Positions 17,918 to 21,801 of a stretch of DNA of 21,801 nt are shown here, piece by piece; the stretch's first letter is position 1; the number at the start of each line of letters is the position of its first letter. The position numbers were made by a program, and so were the translations under genes. A model generated the notes under the pieces. That model did not search any database, was not told the origin of the DNA, and saw only the letters and a list, made by a program, of their open reading frames with translations. This DNA is from Hyaloraphidium curvatum (lineage: Eukaryota > Monoblepharomycota > Hyaloraphidiomycetes > Hyaloraphidiales > Hyaloraphidiaceae): NCBI GenBank assembly GCA_025558095.1, contig JAIVFI010000051.1:1-21801 (forward strand), in the 5' to 3' direction.

Positions 17918-19249
17918 CTAGTAGCTCTTGGGCAGGTCCAGCACCTTCTCCCCGATGAACGACATGATGAGCTGCTCCGACACGGGCGCCAGCCTCGTGA
18001 TGGCCACCTCCCGGTAAAGCCTCTCGACGTGGTACTCCTTGGCGTACCCCATCCCCCCGAACGTGGCCATAGCCTGCCAGCACGCGTCGTGCCCGGCCTT
18101 GCCTCCGAGGAACTTGGCCGCGTTGGCCTCGGCCCCGCACGCCAGCCCGCGGTCGTACAGCCGCGCGGCGTGCAGCGCCATCAGCCACGCCGACTCGAGG
18201 TACATCCACCGCTCGGCGAGGGGGTGCTGGATGCCCTGGTTCTGCCCGATCGGCCGGTCGAAAACAACGCGCTCGCGGGCGTAGGCGGCCGCGCGGCGGA
18301 GGGCGTCCTGGCCGATGGCGATGGCCTCGGCGGCGATGAGCACGCGCTCGGGGTTGAGCGAGTGGAGGATGTACGAGAACCCCTTGCCCTCCTCGCCAAT
18401 GCGGTCGTGCTCGGGGACGAAGAGGTCGTCGATAAAGACCGAGTTGGAATCGACGGCCTTGCGGCCCATCTTTGGGATGCGGTGCGCGGTGATTCGGCTG
18501 CGGTCCAGGTCGGTGTAGAAGATGGTGATGCCGTCGGTGGGCTTGGCGCACTCCTCGATGGGTTTGGTCCGCGTGAGGAGCATGATCTTGTTGGCCACCT
18601 GCGCCGTCGACGTCCAGACCTTCTGGCCCTTGACCACGTAGCCGCCGTCCACCTTGCGCGCAAACGTCTTTATCCGGGTCGTGTTCAGGCCCGCGTCGGG
18701 CTCCGTGAACCCAAAGGCCACGCGGTCCTGGCCGGCGATCAGCCGCGGGATCCAGCGCTGCTTCTGCTCCTGCGTGCCCTTGAGCACCACCGGGTGCGGC
18801 CCGAACAGGTTGACGTGCACCGACGACGCCGCTGCCATCCCCCCGCCGTGGCTCGCCACCTCGTGCATCATGACCGCGGCCTCGGTGACCCCCAGCCCCG
18901 CGCCGCCAAACTCGGGGGGCATCGTGATGCCCAGCCAGCCGGCCTCGGCCAGGGCCGCGTGGAACTCGAAGGGGAACTTGCCGTCCTCGTCGCGGGCCAG
19001 CCAGTACTCGTCCGAGAAGCGCGAGACGACGGATCGGACGCCCTCGCGGAGGGACCGCAGGTCGTCGTTGCCGGCGGCGAGATCCGCCTGCGAGGGCAGG
19101 GCGGGCGCGACGGATCCCGACGTGCGGGCAGGAGGGGCGGCCGGCGTCGCCAGCCCGCGGGGCCGCGAAAGTGAAGGAGCCGGAGCGAGGGAGAGCCGCC
19201 CGAGGGCGCCCCGCGCGCGGCTGAGCGACAAGAAACGCGCTCCACGCAT
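17918..19249 (-). CDS. Mitochondrial acyl-CoA dehydrogenase
   Basis: A flavoenzyme that introduces the alpha-beta double bond into an acyl-CoA and passes electrons to ETF. It has 443 residues and no introns, the usual length plus a presequence. The N-terminus (MRGARFLSLSRARGALGRL ... RPRGLATPA) is Arg-rich and acid-free, so mitochondrial matrix is likely. Family marks are GWLGITMPPEFGGAGLG, FGFTEPDAGLNTT, VVKGQKVWTS, NSVFIDDLFVPEHDRIGEEG, FDRPIGQNQGIQHPLAE and FGGMGYAKEYHVERLYRE. The C-terminal YEGT catalytic glutamate of MCAD-type enzymes is absent (APVSEQL instead). Glu301 in LNPERVLIA aligns with the helix-G catalytic glutamate of isovaleryl-CoA and long-chain dehydrogenases. Substrate is not determined; branched or short dicarboxylic acyl-CoA is plausible given the CoA-transferase diverging from the same promoter. 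Confidence 0.92.
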   Translation of the reverse strand: MRGARFLSLSRARGALGRLSLAPAPSLSRPRGLATPAAPPARTSGSVAPALPSQADLAAGNDDLRSLREGVRSVVSRFSDEYWLARDEDGKFPFEFHAALAEAGWLGITMPPEFGGAGLGVTEAAVMMHEVASHGGGMAAASSVHVNLFGPHPVVLKGTQEQKQRWIPRLIAGQDRVAFGFTEPDAGLNTTRIKTFARKVDGGYVVKGQKVWTSTAQVANKIMLLTRTKPIEECAKPTDGITIFYTDLDRSRITAHRIPKMGRKAVDSNSVFIDDLFVPEHDRIGEEGKGFSYILHSLNPERVLIAAEAIAIGQDALRRAAAYARERVVFDRPIGQNQGIQHPLAERWMYLESAWLMALHAARLYDRGLACGAEANAAKFLGGKAGHDACWQAMATFGGMGYAKEYHVERLYREVAITRLAPVSEQLIMSFIGEKVLDLPKSY

Positions 19250-19379
19250 AGTTCAGAGGAAGAAAAATGGACTTTCTTTTGTACCTTGGCCGCTGCAGGC
19301 TAAGGTGAACGCGGGAGACGGTGGCAAGGACGAGACGCGGCAAGTTGTGATCGCGGTCCGACAAACAACCGACGCCGAC
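19250..19379. promoter_or_regulatory. Shared bidirectional promoter of the dehydrogenase and CoA-transferase genes
   Basis: Only 130 bases separate the two divergent start codons. I see no clear TATA box or named operator. Such a short shared region suggests the two genes are co-expressed. Confidence 0.6.
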
Positions 19380-20735
19380 ATGTTGCAGGCCGCGCGGAGG
19401 GTCGGCATTCTTCTCCATGGGACTCGTTTTGCTCTTCGGAATGTACCCGTTTTCGCCGGCGCCGCAGTGGACTGCAGATCGGAACGCAGACCGGACGGAC
19501 CCGCCGTTCCCGTTCGCGGCTACAGCACGGCCTCCGGACGCGGATTCGGCACCCTGGACGGGCTCAAGGTCGTCGACCTGACGGCCGTGCTCATGGGCCC
19601 CTTCTGCACCCAGATGCTGGCGGACCACGGGGCCGACGTGGTCAAGGTCGAGGGCCCCGAGGGGGACACCACGCGGCAGCTGCCGCTGTTCAAGGGCCCC
19701 GGGCTGGGCTCCATGTTCCTCAACCTCAACCGCGGGAAGCGGTTCGTCGGCCTGGACCTGAAGAACCCAGCCGGGAGGGACGCGGTCCTCCGCCTGTGCC
19801 GCGAGGCTGACGTGTTCGTCCACAGCATGCGGGCGGACGCCGTGGCCCGCCTGGGCCTCACTTACGCCGACGTGGCCGCGGTCAGGCCTGACATTGTGTA
19901 CGCCAACGTGTACGGCTTTTCCCGGCGCGGCCCGTACGCCAAGATGCCGGCGTATGACGACGTGATCCAGGCCATGAGCGGCATGGCCGGGCTGCAGCAG
20001 AGGATGCTGGGCTTCCCGACCTACTCCGCCACCCTCGTCGCGGACCAGGTCTCGGGCATCACCGCGCTGTACGCGATCCTGATGGCGCTCTTCCGCCGCG
20101 AGCGCACCGGCCGCGGGCAGGAGATCGAGGTGCCCATGTTCGAAACCATCGCCAACTTTGTCCTCACCGGCCACATGAACGGCTCGCTGTACGTCCCCGC
20201 CGAAGGCGAGCCCGTGTACCCGCGCGCGGCCTCGCGCAACCGCCGCCCGTACAAGACCAAGGACGGCTGGGTCGCCGCGCTCGTCTACACGGACAAGCAG
20301 TGGACCAACTTCTTCGCCACCGCCGGCCGCCCCGCGTGGGCCGACGAGCCGTACATGGCCTCGCTGAAGCAGCGCGCGGCGCGGATCGACGACGTGTACG
20401 CCAACCTGGCCTCGGAGGTCGAGAAGCGCACCACGGCCGAGTGGCTCGACATCTTTGGCCGCGCCGAGATACCCGCGGCGAGGGTCAACTCGACGCAGGA
20501 CGTGCTCGAAGACCCGCACCTAAACGAGACGGGGTTCTTCATCGAGCAGGACACGGAGCTGGGGAGGATGAGGTTCCCTGGCCTGCCGGCGTGGTTCTCG
20601 GACACGCCGGGGAGGATCGACGGGCCGGCCAAGGCGCTGGGGGCGGATACCGCGCAGGTGCTTTCGGACTACGGGTTTTCGGACGCCGAGATCGCGGGCC
20701 TACGGGAAAAGGGCGCGATGGTCGAGCCGAAGTAG
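19380..20735 (+). CDS. Mitochondrial class III (CaiB/BaiF, formyl-CoA transferase family) CoA-transferase
   Basis: Moves CoA from one acyl-CoA to a free carboxylic acid through an aspartyl-CoA thioester. It has 451 residues and no introns. The frame is open far upstream, but the ATG at 19380 is chosen because it opens a presequence (MLQAARRVGILLHGTRFALR ... VRGYSTASG) right before the conserved core. Core marks are LDGLKVVDLTAVLMGPFCTQ, LADHGADVVKVEGPEGDTTR, FLNLNRGKRFVGLDLKNPAG, DVFVHSMRADAVARLGL, YDDVIQAMSGMAGLQQ (Asp193 is the expected catalytic aspartate), GQEIEVPMFETIANFVL, NRRPYKTKDGWVA and EDPHLNETGFF. Relatives include succinyl-CoA:glutarate, citramalate and itaconate CoA-transferases and alpha-methylacyl-CoA racemase, so the substrate is open. 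Pairing with a divergent acyl-CoA dehydrogenase points to activation of an acid followed by its oxidation. Confidence 0.92.
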   Translation: MLQAARRVGILLHGTRFALRNVPVFAGAAVDCRSERRPDGPAVPVRGYSTASGRGFGTLDGLKVVDLTAVLMGPFCTQMLADHGADVVKVEGPEGDTTRQLPLFKGPGLGSMFLNLNRGKRFVGLDLKNPAGRDAVLRLCREADVFVHSMRADAVARLGLTYADVAAVRPDIVYANVYGFSRRGPYAKMPAYDDVIQAMSGMAGLQQRMLGFPTYSATLVADQVSGITALYAILMALFRRERTGRGQEIEVPMFETIANFVLTGHMNGSLYVPAEGEPVYPRAASRNRRPYKTKDGWVAALVYTDKQWTNFFATAGRPAWADEPYMASLKQRAARIDDVYANLASEVEKRTTAEWLDIFGRAEIPAARVNSTQDVLEDPHLNETGFFIEQDTELGRMRFPGLPAWFSDTPGRIDGPAKALGADTAQVLSDYGFSDAEIAGLREKGAMVEPK

Positions 20736-20744
20736 GCACTTGTC

Positions 20745-20813
20745 GATTGACGACAGAGGTGCTAAACAGCAGAGCCAAGAACATTGATTGACGATAGAGG
20801 TCCTAAACAGCAG
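20745..20813. repeat. Two imperfect 28-base direct repeats with 41-base period
   Basis: GATTGACGACAGAGGTGCTA continuing AACAGCAG at 20745-20772 recurs at 20786-20813 with two mismatches. It lies just after the CoA-transferase stop, between convergent genes, so it could act in 3'-end processing or be a chance local duplication. Confidence 0.85.
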
Positions 20814-20868
20814 CAGCGCCCATTGCCCATGTTGAGTTTCACTGTCCATTCGCGCGCAGTTTTGATCG

Positions 20869-21801
20869 TCAGCTCCGCCCCATCTCCCTCCGGCGCCTTC
20901 GCATAGTGCGAGTTAAGCCATTTTGCCGACAGCCAAGATACGCGGTCGAGAGACGGTGTAGCTCCGTGGCGATGTCCGCCATCGCCGGCCGCTTCGCGGG
21001 TTCTTCCTCCCAGCAAGACTCCACGAGACCCCACACGTCATCCAGGACTCCGCCGGGGCGCGGAGGCCGTTTACCGCTGAAAATGGCCCTCATGATCTGG
21101 CCGGAGAGGTCAGTTGGGGCGAGGAGAGCGAGAAGTCCATTCAAGAAAGACCCACCGCGGCCGGCGAGGTCAGATCCGAGTACGGGTCGTGTCCGCCCGA
21201 GAGCACCTGGTAGCACATCATGCCGAACGTCCATACGTCTGCTTGCCTCCCCATGGGTTGGTGGTCGAAGAACTCCGGGGGCGCGAACCGGATCGTGGCC
21301 CCGTGGAGACCCTTGTACTGGTACTCCTTGTTGCCGTTGCTGTCCTCGATCCGGGTGCGGATCTTGGAGATGCCAAAGTCCGCAATCTTACCTACGGGGT
21401 TGCCCGAGCCGTCGACAGCCACGAGTACGTTGTCCGCCTTCAGATCCGAGTGCACGACGCCGAAGGAATGCAGGCGGGCGATCCCTGATGCGGCGTGCGC
21501 CAGCATGCGAACCGAAAGGGGCTTTGGCCAGCCCTTCGAGGCAAGGAACGACTTGAGGCTGCCACCGCTGCAGAGCTCCGTGACCAGAAAAGTGGGAGCG
21601 GTCCTGTAGCCGAGCAAGGGTACGACTGCGGGGAACGCGCGGTTCAGCAGGAGTTCAAGGAGTCTTGGCGTCGTACCCGCGATTGTCGTGCCGAGGGACG
21701 TCGATCCACATCTTCAGCTCGGCCTCAAACATGGCCTTGGCTTCCTGTTCCTCGAGCGTTGCATGCAGAACCTTGACAGCGACGTTCTCCCCTAGGAACC
21801 G
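20869..21801 (-). CDS. TKL-like protein kinase, C-terminal part (5' end off the window)
   Basis: Ser/Thr or dual-specificity protein kinase domain. Exons read from the right edge to about 21677, then 21156-21625 and 20869-21096. The intron at 21097-21155 is clean (GTGGGT, AACTGAC, CAG, phase 0). The one near 21626-21676 (donor probably GTACGA) needs a one-base adjustment to keep frame, so a small sequence error there is possible. Visible marks are the ATP-binding lysine in VAVKV (codon near 21772), the helix C region EAELKMWIDVPRHDN, hinge-side LVTELCSGGSLKSFL, catalytic loop VVHSDLKADNVLV (HSD in place of HRD), metal-binding IADFGISK, FAPPEFF in place of APE, and DVWTFGMMCYQVLSGG. It ends with CWEEEPAKRPAMADIA and a basic tail. 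Gly-loop and any N-terminal regulatory domain lie outside the window. The kinase appears active by motif. Its target is unknown. Confidence 0.85.

Noticed and set aside
18654-19379. In-frame upstream extension of the CoA-transferase
   Set aside because: It is antisense to the dehydrogenase, has no conserved sequence, and the ATG at 19380 opens a convincing mitochondrial presequence.
17898-20519. An 873-codon minus-strand open frame spanning the dehydrogenase and CoA-transferase genes
   Set aside because: It is a GC-rich antisense shadow. Its composition is Arg/Gly/His-rich and shows no family marks, whereas the two real genes in other frames show full-length motifs.
1-21801. tRNA, rRNA, CRISPR array or bacterial-type operon signals
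   Set aside because: None found. The introns and gene types are eukaryotic.

Overview
This is nuclear DNA from a fungus. It is GC-rich and carries a classic Zn2Cys6 (C6) transcription factor with a fungal-specific middle region. Introns are short (51-159 bp), with GTGNG/GTTCG donors, a recurring GCTGAC/GCTGAT branch site and a CAG acceptor. Several enzymes have Arg/Ala-rich mitochondrial presequences, and there is a GPI-anchored surface protein and a MYND zinc finger gene. I cannot fix the lineage; a GC-rich basidiomycete or an early-diverging (chytrid-like) fungus would both fit.

Layout. Bases 1-13545 are a direct tandem array of a ~5.85 kb unit: unit A (partial, 1-1836), unit B (1837-7696) and unit C (7697-13545). 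From low to high coordinate, each full unit holds a 3'-truncated ACSS3/PrpE-like short-chain acyl-CoA synthetase gene (minus), a complete five-exon Zn2Cys6 regulator gene (minus), and ~1.2 kb without a convincing intact gene. That last stretch contains a dispersed element and a possible decayed MYND finger. The unit junction falls inside the synthetase gene, directly after its WWQTETG motif. Every synthetase copy in the window is therefore cut, while the regulator is whole in unit C. Unit B is riddled with single-base indels that break both genes. This looks like uncorrected long-read sequence, so the array may be a real amplification that was poorly polished, or an assembly artefact.

Bases 13546-21801 are single copy. 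In order they hold a secreted GPI-anchored Ser/Thr-rich protein (minus), a diverged fourth copy of the dispersed element, a MYND-finger gene of unresolved structure (plus), and a coiled-coil/acidic hypothetical protein (plus). Then come a mitochondrial acyl-CoA dehydrogenase (minus) and a mitochondrial class III CoA-transferase (plus), divergent from a 130 bp shared promoter. A 41 bp-period repeat and the 3' part of a TKL-like protein kinase gene (minus) complete the window.

How the genes fit together. The synthetase makes short acyl-CoAs, the CoA-transferase moves CoA between carboxylic acids, and the acyl-CoA dehydrogenase oxidises acyl-CoA. All three carry likely mitochondrial presequences, so the locus looks like short or branched carboxylic acid catabolism. 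The Zn2Cys6 protein is a candidate local regulator. That link is inferred from position only.
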